DNA of 49,923 nucleotides from Paenibacillus sp. N3.4 (GCF_008017805.1 NZ_VRTT01000055.1:1-49923), one strand, 5' to 3'; shown: positions 1 through 7,589, counted from the first letter of the stretch. Numbers and translations are program-made. Notes: generated from the letters alone by a model not told the origin.

Positions 1-194
1 GCATATCAGACTGTTAACCACCGTCAACGTCTTTGCCTTCGTGCCAAGATTTCAAGGTAACAACCATTGTCTCCATTAATGGTTAAAAATGGATTTTTTC
101 CTGACAAAAATAAAAAAACATTTAATTATTAGAAGAGGTATTGACCGCCTCGTTCATATCAGTTTAATAAAGTGTAGTGCTATAATGACTTTTG

Positions 195-548
195 TCAGTC
201 TTTAAAATACATTTTAAGAGTTCCTTTTTGCCATTCAGAAAAAGTTACTTCTGCAGAAAATGAAACCAAGGATTTTGGTCTTCCCATAATGGTCTGTAAA
301 GCACTTAAAGCTATTTCTGGCTGTAAATTTAATAAATAACCAGCACTCCAAAGTTTGACGGAGTCATTTTCGTGTTGTAGAAATTGAACAAGATATTGAA
401 GATTGTTCTGGTTTTTCAGTTCAGTTACAACATCATAGATTTGATTTGCTGCTTTATTTGCCTTTTTGAAATTTCCACTTTCAGTCCCGTCTCCATGATT
501 AACGCAAGCTTTAATAAAGCGAGTGTCCAAATCTATTTTTTTGAACAA
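195..548 (-). CDS. DUF2019 family protein (HEAT-like, immunity-type)
   Basis: Small soluble alpha-helical protein. The pattern FIKACVNHG..TESGNFKKANK, then HENDSVKLWSAGYLL and a C-terminal FSAEVTFSEWQKGTLK, matches the DUF2019 family, whose members are often stand-alone immunity-like genes in accessory regions; the biochemical role is not known. The chosen start is TTG at 548, which has ATAGGAG eight bases upstream; an in-frame ATG at 566 has no comparable ribosome site. Repeat A lies just upstream, between this gene and the preceding membrane-protein gene, so it looks like one unit of the repeat-separated gene array. Family call fairly sure; function unknown. Confidence 0.75.
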   Translation of the reverse strand: MFKKIDLDTRFIKACVNHGDGTESGNFKKANKAANQIYDVVTELKNQNNLQYLVQFLQHENDSVKLWSAGYLLNLQPEIALSALQTIMGRPKSLVSFSAEVTFSEWQKGTLKMYFKD

Positions 549-654
549 GTCGACAACTCCTATCATATGCTGAGCGATCTTCCAATTGTAGTCTACACAG
601 TCCTTTTTTTATTCTTCAAGTTGTAGCTTTTTCCCTTTCTTTATTAGAACTAAC

Positions 655-732
655 CTGCCCGTTACTTGATTGAACAAAAAAAGAGCTCCCACGAGGAGAG
701 CTCCTTCACTATCGTTCACCGTTAGTTTAATG
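655..732 (-). repeat. attC-like intergenic repeat, copy A
   Basis: Read on the minus strand it begins AAACTAACGGTGAACGATAG about 20 nt after the stop of the membrane-protein gene. It continues into an imperfect hairpin (GGAGCTCTCC ... GGGAGCTC) followed by T7, and ends ...GTAACGGGCAGG. Both ends match the other copies. The hairpin plus T-run could also terminate transcription. Confidence 0.7.
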
Positions 733-751
733 TCTATCTATTTTCTTGGTA

Positions 752-1003
752 TCAGTCTTTTTTAAAGATAAAGCTAAGTATTCCTGTGAAAAACCCAGTA
801 AATAAAAGTCCATAATTAATTGACAAGTAGATTCCGTTATCGCTAATGTGCTGGTCAATTAACAAAAATCCACCAGTGAGTACAAATAAGAAAGATACCA
901 TTAGCACCTCACTAAGCGACCTTCGCTTCAAAAGAGTATTAATCATCAATGATAAAACTACAGCAATTACAACACATATGAATAAAATGTATATTAAGGT
1001 CAT
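752..1003 (-). CDS. Small integral membrane protein (unknown)
   Basis: About 83 residues with three hydrophobic stretches (roughly residues 2-24, 34-52 and 60-80) and a short KRRS basic loop after the first, ending FIFKKD. Predicted to sit in the cytoplasmic membrane. I start it at the ATG at 1003 because AAGGATGG lies just upstream; the longer reading frame to 1102 would add a polar segment that overlaps the untranslated region next to repeat B. No recognisable family. It is one of the single-gene units bounded by repeats B and A. Confidence 0.6.
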   Translation of the reverse strand: MTLIYILFICVVIAVVLSLMINTLLKRRSLSEVLMVSFLFVLTGGFLLIDQHISDNGIYLSINYGLLFTGFFTGILSFIFKKD

Positions 1004-1089
1004 TAGCCACCATCCTTTGCAACCGAAATCCTTTAATAATAAGACGCTTTGTAGCTTGTATTTGTTGCGATGCAAATTTGTGTTGTGCG

Positions 1090-1165
1090 TAATCCTACCC
1101 AATCGCTTAACGAGACTGCCGTTCGTGCTGGCAGCCTTGTCCTGGGGTGTTTATTTAGTTATCGT
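1090..1165 (-). repeat. attC-like intergenic repeat, copy B (lacks the gene-proximal end)
   Basis: Starts directly at the stop codon of the methyltransferase fragment (TAAACGATAACTAAATAA...). It shares CCAGGACAAGGCTGCC with copy L, forms a GGCTGCC/GGCAGtC hairpin, and ends CGTTAAGCGATTGGGTAGG. The conserved CTAACGG gene-proximal box is absent, so the deletion that cut the upstream gene probably removed it. Confidence 0.6.
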
Positions 1166-1288
1166 TTAAAAAGGGATTTCCTTTTCTCTATCAACATAAA
1201 AATTTTCCCAGAATTCTTTCGGGTCTCTTAACAAATTGTCTAACATTACTAACAAATCTTCATAGTTTGAAATGACTTCCTTCTGCAT
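1166..1288 (-). pseudogene. Truncated SAM-dependent methyltransferase, N-terminal fragment
   Basis: Only about 40 residues remain (MQKEVISNYEDLLVML ... FWENFYVDREKEIPF, then stop). The FWENFYxDRExxIPF motif is typical of the extreme N-terminus of firmicute class I methyltransferases, in which the Rossmann domain with the SAM-binding motif would follow. Here everything after IPF is missing and the frame runs straight into repeat B. The open frame extends upstream to 1411, but those residues are translated from repeat C, so the true start is probably the ATG at 1288. Almost certainly non-functional. The family call is from memory of the motif. Confidence 0.55.
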
Positions 1289-1365
1289 CTTGTCACCATA
1301 TTTCCTTATTTTTCCTTCTCCTAGTATACCATACCTGGTATTTCTTATTGTCAAAACCACGTTAA

Positions 1366-1446
1366 ACTGCTGAGAAGGCTGCCGTTCAAATGCTGTCGGC
1401 AGCCTTCTCATGATGTATATTGAGCTATAGTTCGCCGTTAGTTAAA
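1366..1446 (-). repeat. attC-like intergenic repeat, copy C
   Basis: Minus strand: immediately after the GNAT stop codon comes TTTAACTAACGGCGAACTATAG, then a strong hairpin GAGAAGGCTGCCGaca ... GGCAGCCTTCTC. The 5' half is one of the best matches to the family. Confidence 0.7.
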
Positions 1447-1851
1447 TCATACCAGCTCTGAAATAAACATAGGTGTAGCTCCATCCTCTGTATTAAAGCC
1501 AAGTTTATTATAGAAATCCACCGCATGAGGATAAGAAATTAATACTTTTGTTTTACACCCTTTATATCTATCAAGCATTATGTTCATTATTTCTTTACCT
1601 ATACCTTTATTCTGATAACTCGGATTAATAAGAATATAATGAAAATATACCGTTAAAACACCATCTGACAAAGCATTTATTAAACCGACAAGCTTTCCTT
1701 CTTCCCATGCTGTAACAATTGAATGAGACCCCCTGATTGCTTGTAAAAGCTCGTTTGGAAACTTTCCAGACTCCCATTCTACCGAAAGAAATAACTCTTG
1801 GAGTGCATCCTTACTGAGATCCTCTTTGCTTGTAGAGTAATAAATATTCAC
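1447..1851 (-). CDS. GNAT family N-acetyltransferase
   Basis: 134-residue single-domain GNAT. The acetyl-CoA pyrophosphate-binding motif is visible as INPSYQNKGIGKEIM (about residues 75-90), and the C-terminal VDFYNKLGFNTE is the usual beta6/beta7 segment. It would transfer acetyl from acetyl-CoA to an unknown small molecule or protein amine in the cytoplasm. The start is GTG at 1851 with AAGGAAGG seven bases upstream. The stop codon abuts repeat C, so this is a clean gene-plus-repeat unit. The length is typical of the family. The substrate cannot be inferred. Confidence 0.85.
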   Translation of the reverse strand: MNIYYSTSKEDLSKDALQELFLSVEWESGKFPNELLQAIRGSHSIVTAWEEGKLVGLINALSDGVLTVYFHYILINPSYQNKGIGKEIMNIMLDRYKGCKTKVLISYPHAVDFYNKLGFNTEDGATPMFISELV

Positions 1852-2035
1852 CCCTATACCTTCCTTTCAATTTTGGCTTTCTCAAAGTTAATAATCACTT
1901 TATCTATCTCAATATACCAATAAAAATATGTTTAGAAAATGGATTAACTGAAGTAGAATTTGTATTTATTTACATTAGAGATTCATGAGAATACTTTTAT
2001 TTAATCATACTAATCCCTAGAGCTTATAGCATTAA

Positions 2036-2120
2036 ACTGCCCTTTAGTTCAACGAAAAAGCAGCCGATCATTCTGGCCGACTGCCGCGGAGTTCGTATTG
2101 AACGTTCTCCGTTAGTGTAA
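2036..2120 (-). repeat. attC-like intergenic repeat, copy D
   Basis: Minus strand: ACACTAACGGAGAACG at one end and CGTTGAACTAAAGGGCAG at the other. The central hairpin is GCGGCAGTCGGCC ... GGCTGC followed by TTTTT. It is the full-length copy with both conserved ends intact, although the neighbouring gene (DUF3888) reads the other way. Confidence 0.7.
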
Positions 2121-2219
2121 TACGCTAAATTAAATTTCCGATTTTGTGACAATATTAATGTCCCAATAAATGGAATTTCAGCTATTGCAAACAATACAAA
2201 AAAAGCTGGAGGACAATAA

Positions 2220-2630
2220 ATGATCAATAAACATTTTACTTTACTAAGTCTTTTCGTTTCTTTGCTAATTCCTACTGAAGGCTACGCAGTAGCATCCCCA
2301 CGAGAAAAACTCCTGGAAGAAGCATTAATAATGCAACTCCATTCACAAATTCAATCAAGCTTGAAAGAGCATTTTCAAGAAAATCTTATTCAGTATGACT
2401 GTGAGCATATTAGTGAAATAAGAATGATCTATCTTCCATCAGGGACTGAGTATTTAGAAGGGGGGAAAGCGTTTGAGATAACCGTCGAACTTCGAAAGAA
2501 AGATACTGCAGGCGATAAGCTAGTCCATCTCAAATTAAGTAACGAGAAAACAGCCATAACATATGCTCTTGTTAGTATTAAAAATGACGCAGTACCTAAG
2601 GGGTTCCAATGCTCAAAAATATCTCCTTAA
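2220..2630 (+). CDS. Secreted DUF3888 family protein
   Basis: 136 residues. An N-terminal signal peptide (INKHFTLLSLFVSLLIPTEGYAVA) precedes a mature domain with EKLLEEALIMQLHSQI, QYDCEHISEI and a C-terminal beta region, matching the DUF3888 family of small exported Bacillales proteins of unknown function. A clear ribosome site (GCTGGAGG, seven bases before ATG) supports the start. It is the only complete plus-strand gene of the repeat-separated array, lying between repeats D and E, both of which keep the common orientation, so the gene is inverted relative to its unit. No terminator other than repeat E follows. Confidence 0.65.
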   Translation: MINKHFTLLSLFVSLLIPTEGYAVASPREKLLEEALIMQLHSQIQSSLKEHFQENLIQYDCEHISEIRMIYLPSGTEYLEGGKAFEITVELRKKDTAGDKLVHLKLSNEKTAITYALVSIKNDAVPKGFQCSKISP

Positions 2631-2698
2631 TGCTTTTTTGCCAAATGACGGTTGATGCAGCTTCCTCATCAGCTATCGTATCCTCGTTAGCTTAATCA
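2631..2698 (-). repeat. attC-like intergenic repeat, copy E
   Basis: Minus strand begins TTAAGCTAACGAGGATACGATAGC about 35 nt after the Imm53 stop; the distal end is poorly conserved (GGCAAAAAAGCATTAAGG). A second CGCCTAAC box lies immediately before it at 2706-2714 and is closer to the classical integron R-box than the others. Confidence 0.5.
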
Positions 2699-2733
2699 CT
2701 ACGCTTGTTAGGCGTAAGTGTGTGAAAAGAAAA

Positions 2734-3030
2734 TCACTTCACTGAAACTGCCCAATTTTTAAAAATATCAATTATTTCATCTAGATTGAACACTCCTCCA
2801 CTTCCCATAAAAGTGTGGTCTTCAACTCTACATATTAACCAGTCAGTTTCTGTACGTTCTATTCGTATGCGATTAAAAATTTCGTTTTCGAGACTCGTCT
2901 CAAGTAAATCAATTCTAATGGTCCAACCAGGATTATCCAATGTACCAATTTTTATTTGCTGCATATGCTCCCAGTCACCATCACATTGATCAAAGAACCA
3001 CTGCTGTAACCACAGTAAATTATTTGCCAT
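2734..3030 (-). CDS. Immunity protein 53 (Imm53) family
   Basis: 98 residues matching the Imm53 family over the whole length: WLQQWFFDQCDGDWEH near the N-terminus, then IKIGTLDNPGWTIRIDL, a central WLICRVED and a C-terminal MGSGGVFNLDEIIDIF. Imm53 proteins are small cytoplasmic antidotes found next to polymorphic toxins. Here no toxin gene is adjacent, so this is an orphan immunity gene carried as a repeat-bounded unit (F upstream, E downstream). The start has GGGAGAG five bases upstream. Family assignment is confident; the toxin it would neutralise is unknown. Confidence 0.85.
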   Translation of the reverse strand: MANNLLWLQQWFFDQCDGDWEHMQQIKIGTLDNPGWTIRIDLLETSLENEIFNRIRIERTETDWLICRVEDHTFMGSGGVFNLDEIIDIFKNWAVSVK

Positions 3031-3068
3031 TTTATCTCTCCCTTACTATTGCTAATGTGGAACCATAG

Positions 3069-3126
3069 AGCATTCGTCACAGCGGATCTGCTGCTTTTTA
3101 GAACTAACGTTCTTCGTTAGCACAAT
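3069..3126 (-). repeat. attC-like intergenic repeat, copy F
   Basis: Minus strand: GTGCTAACGAAGAACG starts about 10 nt after the stop of the secreted-protein gene, followed by TTAGTTC and a weak AGCAGCAGATCCGCTG hairpin. The distal end is divergent, so this copy is partial or degenerate. Confidence 0.5.
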
Positions 3127-3134
3127 AAATTATT

Positions 3135-3587
3135 TTATTTACAGGTATTGATACTACTCGCTAAGACCACAGGTCCCAGCTTTCCAGTTTTTGAGTCGGA
3201 AAGACACACTTCTAACTTACTATTTGCTAAATCTGCTGTTATATCGTCAAATCTGCCTGCCCAAGTCGGACCACCTTCTTCCGGTGTTGGATGTAGTTTG
3301 AATCTCCAACTAATCTCATTTTGAATAAATGCAAAGCCCTCAAAACCATCATATTCTCCAAAAGAGGAGGGTGCAGGAAGATGGGTAGCATGAATGCTTA
3401 TACTGGTGCGTGGAAAGCTTGGTGTTAATTTCACTTTATAGACCAGAGCGACTCCTTTTGTATTTGCATAGCCTGTAATTACGGGTTCTAGGACTGAGCT
3501 ACAAGGCATTGATACATTAGCTTTTCCAATCTCAGGACTAAGCAGGACACTTCCCAAAACTAATAAAACCACAATATTTTGCTTCAC
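3135..3587 (-). CDS. Small secreted protein (unknown)
   Basis: 150 residues from a GTG start at 3587, chosen because GGAGGGG lies five bases upstream and a signal peptide follows directly (KQNIVVLLVLGSVLLSPEIGKA, cleavage probably after KA). The mature part has four cysteines, including CSS near the new N-terminus and a C-terminal NTCK, suggesting disulfides. No family recognised. The open frame runs further upstream to 3659, but that extension lies next to repeat G and lacks a ribosome site. Single-gene unit between repeats G and F. Confidence 0.6.
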   Translation of the reverse strand: MKQNIVVLLVLGSVLLSPEIGKANVSMPCSSVLEPVITGYANTKGVALVYKVKLTPSFPRTSISIHATHLPAPSSFGEYDGFEGFAFIQNEISWRFKLHPTPEEGGPTWAGRFDDITADLANSKLEVCLSDSKTGKLGPVVLASSINTCK

Positions 3588-3654
3588 TTTGACCCCTCCA
3601 CAATTTGTTGTGGTTATTATTCCATCTTCACTGTATAGTATTAAATTCCTCATT

Positions 3655-3735
3655 AACACAAAGAAAAAGCAGGTCGCCGCGACGCCTGCTCAGGGGGTGT
3701 CTTTATGAAGCTATCGTTCGCCGTTAGCTCAATTA
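3655..3735 (-). repeat. attC-like intergenic repeat, copy G
   Basis: Minus strand: TTGAGCTAACGGCGAACGATAG about 20 nt after the stop of the 86-residue membrane protein, then GAGCAGGCGTCGCGGCGACCTGC (a hairpin, with TTTTTC after it), ending GTGTTAATGAGG. One of the best copies. Confidence 0.7.
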
Positions 3736-3757
3736 GATTTAACAATGTTATTTCTCA

Positions 3758-4018
3758 TCACTTACCCGAATTTTTCGTATCCTTGTCTTTAAATCTTTTA
3801 AGATACTTCATCATATGTTTCTTGAAACTAAAGTAGTTAGACATAATCAGTACAATGCAAATCAATACAGACATAATGAGTGATTCAATAATTCCTTTTT
3901 TGAAAAAGAAATAATAACAACAAAATACAAAAGCAAAAAATAACATTTCGCTAACAATTGTTTTAAAATTAAAGTACCTCTTCAGGAAGTTATAATGTTT
4001 AATCTCTCTTGGAAACAT
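3758..4018 (-). CDS. Small two-helix membrane protein (unknown)
   Basis: 86 residues with two predicted transmembrane helices (about residues 22-40 and 43-62). The N-terminal tail is basic and the C-terminus is very lysine-rich (FKKHMMKYLKRFKDKDTK), suggesting both ends face the cytoplasm. No family recognised. GTGAGG lies about ten bases before the ATG. It is followed by repeat G and preceded by repeat H, so it fits the single-gene-unit pattern. Confidence 0.55.
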   Translation of the reverse strand: MFPREIKHYNFLKRYFNFKTIVSEMLFFAFVFCCYYFFFKKGIIESLIMSVLICIVLIMSNYFSFKKHMMKYLKRFKDKDTKNSGK

Positions 4019-4157
4019 AGTTTTCTTGCCTCACATAAAAAAATTCTCAAATCCGACCTAACCAAATCTCAGCAAATGTTTAATAATCGTTCATTGATTC
4101 CATCGGTCACAGTAATCCATCTAATGTCCACTATTTTCTATAATTGATTGTTATTAT

Positions 4158-4215
4158 CCTGCCCTTTAGTTCAACGAAAAAGCAGCCGTTCATTGCCAGC
4201 TGCCGTCAAGTAGTC
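4158..4215 (-). repeat. attC-like intergenic repeat, copy H
   Basis: Begins two bases after the murD stop: hairpin GGCAGCTGG ... CGGCTGCTTTTT, then the conserved distal end CGTTGAACTAAAGGGCAGG. The gene-proximal CTAACGG box is replaced by TTGACTACTTGACGG. The hairpin plus T-run would also serve as a terminator for murD. Confidence 0.65.
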
Positions 4216-4217
4216 AA

Positions 4218-5549
4218 TCATTTCCCTCCGACCGACCGGTGCAGCGACCCGACCAGGTCTACAAAGTGACGCCCGCGCTCTTCAAAGTTACGATATTGGT
4301 CAAAAGCAGTGCATGCAGGACTCAGCAGCACAGTGTCGCCCGGTACGGACAGCTTGTGCGCCTGCGCCACTGCTTCGGCCAGGCCTTCGCAGCGGACAAT
4401 AGGCGGGCAACTCGGCACTCTGCGCGCCTCTGCCTCGATTTGACTGGCCGCTTCTCCGATCAACAGCAGCACCTTGACATGTTCAGGCAGCAGTCTAGCC
4501 ATCTCGTCAAACGGTACTTTCTTATCTCGCCCACCGGCGATCAGCAGCACTCGGCCCACATGCGCATGCAGCGTAGCGACGGTACGGGCGGGGCTGGAGC
4601 CGATTGAATTGTTGTAATAATGCACGCCGCCCACAGTAGCTACCCACTGGTTTCGGTGCTCCACGCCGACGAAGTTGCGCACCGTCTCTAGGATTGCTTC
4701 ATCAGACACGGTCCCCCGCACGGCGGTCATGGCAGCCATAACGTTCTCCACGTTATACCAACCCGGCAAACGAATATCACTGATGGGTAATAGACCGTCA
4801 ATTATGCCATCGTGGACAGTGTGCACGCCGAAATACTTGGTCCGTCCCCGCCCGCGCAGTTCAGCGGTCGCCGGATTGTCGCCGTTAAGGACGGCAAAGT
4901 CGTTAGCACTTTGAAAATCTAGCAGGCGGCGCTTAGCGGCGGCATATTCATCTATGTCACGGTGCCAGTCGAGGTGATTGGGCGAGAGGTTGGTAATCAC
5001 CGCCACATGGGGAGAGCGCGTCATGTCCATCAGCTGGAAGCTTGACAACTCAACCGCGCATGCATCCAGCGGCGACATCTCGCCCACGCGCGTCAGAAGT
5101 GGCGTGCCAATGTTGCCGCCCAGATGAACCGTATGCCCCCCGTCAGCCAACATGTCTGCAATCAAGGACGTGGTGGTGGTCTTACCGTCCGAACCGGTCA
5201 CGCCGAAAATAGGACAAGGACACAGCGCAAAGAACTCCTCCATCTCACTGGTCACTCGGCTGCCGTCAGCACGGGCCGAGTCCAACGACGGATGGTCTGG
5301 GCGCATACCCGGAGTGCGGAACACTACGTCCCCCCCAATGCGATCCAGATAATTCTCCCCCAGGCACAACCCGACGCCTAGATTGTCCCACTCCTCCCGC
5401 GGCAAGGCCGGATTGCGGTCGCACACGGTGACGTGCGCCTCGGCAGAGCACATCATGCGGATCAGTGGTGAATTGCTGACGCCAGCGCCGATGACGGTCA
5501 CGTCCCGACCGGCCAGCGATTGGATGTAGGTGTCAAAAGCAGGATTCAT
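4218..5549 (-). CDS. murD: UDP-N-acetylmuramoyl-L-alanine--D-glutamate ligase, clostridial type
   Basis: Cytoplasmic peptidoglycan-precursor ligase adding D-Glu to UDP-MurNAc-L-Ala at the cost of ATP. Domain order is complete: N-terminal Rossmann fold (VTVIGAGVSNSPL), ATP loop GVTGSDGKTTTTS (about residue 117), NLSPNHLDWH, AAKRR (lysine that is carbamylated in the family), GVEHRNQWV, and C-terminal SPACTAFDQYRNFEERG. Full family length. The start at ATG 5549 has GGAGG five bases upstream. Two oddities: the gene is visibly much richer in G+C than its neighbours, and the usual NDS motif after YY reads NNS, replacing an aspartate conserved in MurD. It stands alone, away from any dcw cluster, between repeats I and H, so it is probably a transferred extra copy. 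Confidence 0.9.
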   Translation of the reverse strand: MNPAFDTYIQSLAGRDVTVIGAGVSNSPLIRMMCSAEAHVTVCDRNPALPREEWDNLGVGLCLGENYLDRIGGDVVFRTPGMRPDHPSLDSARADGSRVTSEMEEFFALCPCPIFGVTGSDGKTTTTSLIADMLADGGHTVHLGGNIGTPLLTRVGEMSPLDACAVELSSFQLMDMTRSPHVAVITNLSPNHLDWHRDIDEYAAAKRRLLDFQSANDFAVLNGDNPATAELRGRGRTKYFGVHTVHDGIIDGLLPISDIRLPGWYNVENVMAAMTAVRGTVSDEAILETVRNFVGVEHRNQWVATVGGVHYYNNSIGSSPARTVATLHAHVGRVLLIAGGRDKKVPFDEMARLLPEHVKVLLLIGEAASQIEAEARRVPSCPPIVRCEGLAEAVAQAHKLSVPGDTVLLSPACTAFDQYRNFEERGRHFVDLVGSLHRSVGGK

Positions 5550-5604
5550 AAGCACCTCCGCTTAGAAAATGTTATTCAATAAAATATACCACATATTGGA
5601 ACTA

Positions 5605-5670
5605 TCCTGCCCGTTACTTCAACAGGCTGACGATAATTCCGTCAGCCTGCCGTCATGATGCTATCGTTCC
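5605..5670 (-). repeat. attC-like intergenic repeat, copy I
   Basis: Minus strand: GGGAACGATAGCATCATGACGG, then a long hairpin CAGGCTGACGGAATTATCGTCAGCCTG and the distal end TTGAAGTAACGGGCAGG. The gene-proximal half overlaps the stop codon (CGATAG) of the upstream gene remnant. Confidence 0.7.
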
Positions 5671-5777
5671 CAAAAATCTTCCCAGTGTATTGTCTCGTTG
5701 ATAATTTCTTTTTTCAATGCATTAATAAATAGTTTTCTATTAGTTCGGATAGATGGACCACCATGAATTTCAAGATT
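5661..5777 (-). pseudogene. C-terminal remnant of an unknown small gene
   Basis: An open stretch with no start codon encodes LEIHGGPSIRTNRKLF ... NETIHWEDFWER and stops inside repeat I. The residue pattern is protein-like (aromatic WEDFW ending, alternating helix) but I do not recognise the family. The upstream frame is closed by TAA at once, so the 5' part has been lost or shifted. It occupies part of the gap between the lipoprotein gene and murD; the rest of the gap (5778-5952) shows nothing. Confidence 0.35.
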
Positions 5778-5952
5778 TTACTCACTGTAAAGGCAGTATG
5801 TATACTCACAAATATCCAGTATATACACTATAGTTTAATTGTTTAAAAAATTATATTCACAGGCATTTTCAGAATCGCTTATAGGATATCCTTACCTTCC
5901 TGGATATTTTCTATTCTATTAGCACAGAACTTATTACATAACCTTAATTCAT

Positions 5953-6552
5953 TTAATCAGTAATTTTTTTAAGCTCAAAAATAGTTGCCTCAGATAACAA
6001 GATAAGCCTATCGTTATTAACAACAAAAAAACTTAAACCTACAGGTATTCTAAGTTTTGTAGAAGGGTCACTTATATCTATTGCTTTTACTACATCATTT
6101 ATATTTAAGTCTGGGATATCTATTTTATATGATCTATAAAAAGAGTCAGAGTTATAGCATGTCGCTGTAATCTCATATAATGGATTTTTTAGTTCATATT
6201 GATATTTCTTATAGTTTTTTAGTCCTTTTGATGAAAAAAAGTCTTTTTTGATTATAATTTCATCTCCAATAAATTTTTGCCCTGTTGGATATTCAGAAGC
6301 ATCATTATATGAGTTTGCAAATCCTAAAAGCTTCTCAACTTTCCAAGTTCCATAGAAATATTTTTCAGTTTCACTATCCAAATTTATACGTTCTACAGTA
6401 CAATATTCGGATGTGTTTTTTGGAATAATAGACTCATCCGTTTCAGGTTTAGGCTCACTAGAAGTATTTGGATTTGATGTCATTTCAACATTTCCACAAG
6501 CCGATGCTAGCATCAACATTATCATAATACAAACCAATAATATTTTTTTCAT
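5953..6552 (-). CDS. Putative lipoprotein (unknown)
   Basis: 199 residues. A type II signal peptide with lipobox LASAC (KKILLVCIMIMLMLASAC) indicates a membrane-anchored lipoprotein exposed at the cell surface, followed by a Ser/Pro/Glu linker. The folded part starts around residue 60 with FYGTWKVEKLLGFANSYND and is rich in beta strands, a pattern seen in small firmicute lipoproteins of unknown role. Very AT-rich. It is preceded by repeat J; downstream lie a gene remnant and repeat I. Confidence 0.65.
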   Translation of the reverse strand: MKKILLVCIMIMLMLASACGNVEMTSNPNTSSEPKPETDESIIPKNTSEYCTVERINLDSETEKYFYGTWKVEKLLGFANSYNDASEYPTGQKFIGDEIIIKKDFFSSKGLKNYKKYQYELKNPLYEITATCYNSDSFYRSYKIDIPDLNINDVVKAIDISDPSTKLRIPVGLSFFVVNNDRLILLSEATIFELKKITD

Positions 6553-6629
6553 ATTTCACACTCCCACTATAAAGTTATGTTTTCGCCTTTTTACTCGCTT
6601 GCTAACTGGAAGATTTGCTCAATTGCGTT

Positions 6630-6718
6630 ATCCTGCCCAATAGCTTAATGACAAAAAGAGCAGCTGCCGCGGCGATCTGCTCCCTGGTTATTCAACTCCC
6701 TCGGTCTTCGTTAGTCTT
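6630..6718 (-). repeat. attC-like intergenic repeat, copy J
   Basis: Minus strand: AGACTAACGAAGACCG ten bases after the GNAT stop, central hairpin GAGCAGATCGCCGCGGCAGCTGCTC with TTTTTG after it, distal end CATTAAGCTATTGGGCAGG. The distal end is closest to that of copy B. Confidence 0.65.
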
Positions 6719-6734
6719 CTAGGTTTTTCTAATT

Positions 6735-7259
6735 TCATTTTAGGATTGAATAAACATTTGTATCATATGGCACACCATACTGATACATATAATCTTTTAA
6801 AACCCCTTCTTTTTGAAAGCCCATTTTTGTTAATAATTGATTAGATGCTTCATTCTCAGTAAAAACGATAGCACCTATACGAGTTAAATCAAGGACTTCA
6901 AAACCGTAGGATACAATTTTTGACACTACCTCCGATGCATATCCTTTTCGCCAATGCTCTGGAATGATTTCATAACCTATTTCTGCCCGTTTATGTTTAG
7001 GTGCCCAAGCATTAAATCCAATTGTTCCAATTATTCCGTTGGTACCTTTTCTCTCAATTCCCCACCTAATACCTCTTTTTTCCATATAGTTATTTGCGAA
7101 CAAATCAACAATTTTTATTGCTTGTTCTAAGCTTTCTAAATTTTCTTGACCATAATAACGTGTTACATCATTGTTCGAAAGACAAACAAAAATACCTTCT
7201 GCATCCTCTTCTGTTATTTCACTTAGTATAAGTCTTTCTGTTTCTAATACAGGAAACAT
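6735..7259 (-). CDS. GNAT N-acetyltransferase, RimJ/RimL type
   Basis: 174 residues with the RimJ/RimL-like layout: N-terminal ETERLILSEITEEDAEGIF, acetyl-CoA motif IIPEHWRKGYASEVV (about residues 97-111) and C-terminal NEASNQLLTKMGFQKEGVLKDY. Members acetylate protein N-termini, antibiotics or small amines; no substrate can be assigned. Cytoplasmic, single domain, full length. It is followed at ten bases by repeat J. The second acetyltransferase of the array. Confidence 0.85.
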   Translation of the reverse strand: MFPVLETERLILSEITEEDAEGIFVCLSNNDVTRYYGQENLESLEQAIKIVDLFANNYMEKRGIRWGIERKGTNGIIGTIGFNAWAPKHKRAEIGYEIIPEHWRKGYASEVVSKIVSYGFEVLDLTRIGAIVFTENEASNQLLTKMGFQKEGVLKDYMYQYGVPYDTNVYSILK

Positions 7260-7326
7260 TCTACCACTCCCTTGTGCTCAAAAAATCCACATTGTAACTT
7301 TAAGTTAGATAATGTAATCCTATCAT

Positions 7327-7435
7327 AAAGGTGCAGATGGGCAAACCTGGAAGTATCACCTACGACATTACGATGTAAACATCACAAGGAAGGGAATTGC
7401 TTTTCGTTAAGGAAATTATTGAAAACACCATTAAA
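7327..7435 (+). pseudogene. Possible plus-strand coding remnant (unknown)
   Basis: Reads KGADGQTWKYHLRHYDVNIT.. then GIAFR followed by a stop; dropping one T continues it as KEIIENTIK and a stop. Protein-like composition but no start, no recognised family. It is the only content I can see in the 400-base gap between the GNAT gene and repeat K. Confidence 0.25.
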
Positions 7436-7589
7436 TAGATGAGGATTTCCGTTTGTAGAAAATAAAGTTGTAGAATCATCCTGTATTTAAAGGGTTTATG
7501 TATTTATTATCTTCTACGTTTGAAAAGTATGTTTAGACTGAATGCCTTGAACGACAAAATGACAGTCCAAAACGTGAGAATAAAGTTCT

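Noticed and set aside
1..194. Possible further gene or repeat copy at the left edge
   Set aside because: Only a frame of about 22 codons and vague similarity to the repeat were seen; not enough to support a feature.
4239..5381. Several plus-strand open frames inside murD
   Set aside because: High G+C of murD opens antisense frames; the minus-strand MurD motifs account for the whole stretch.
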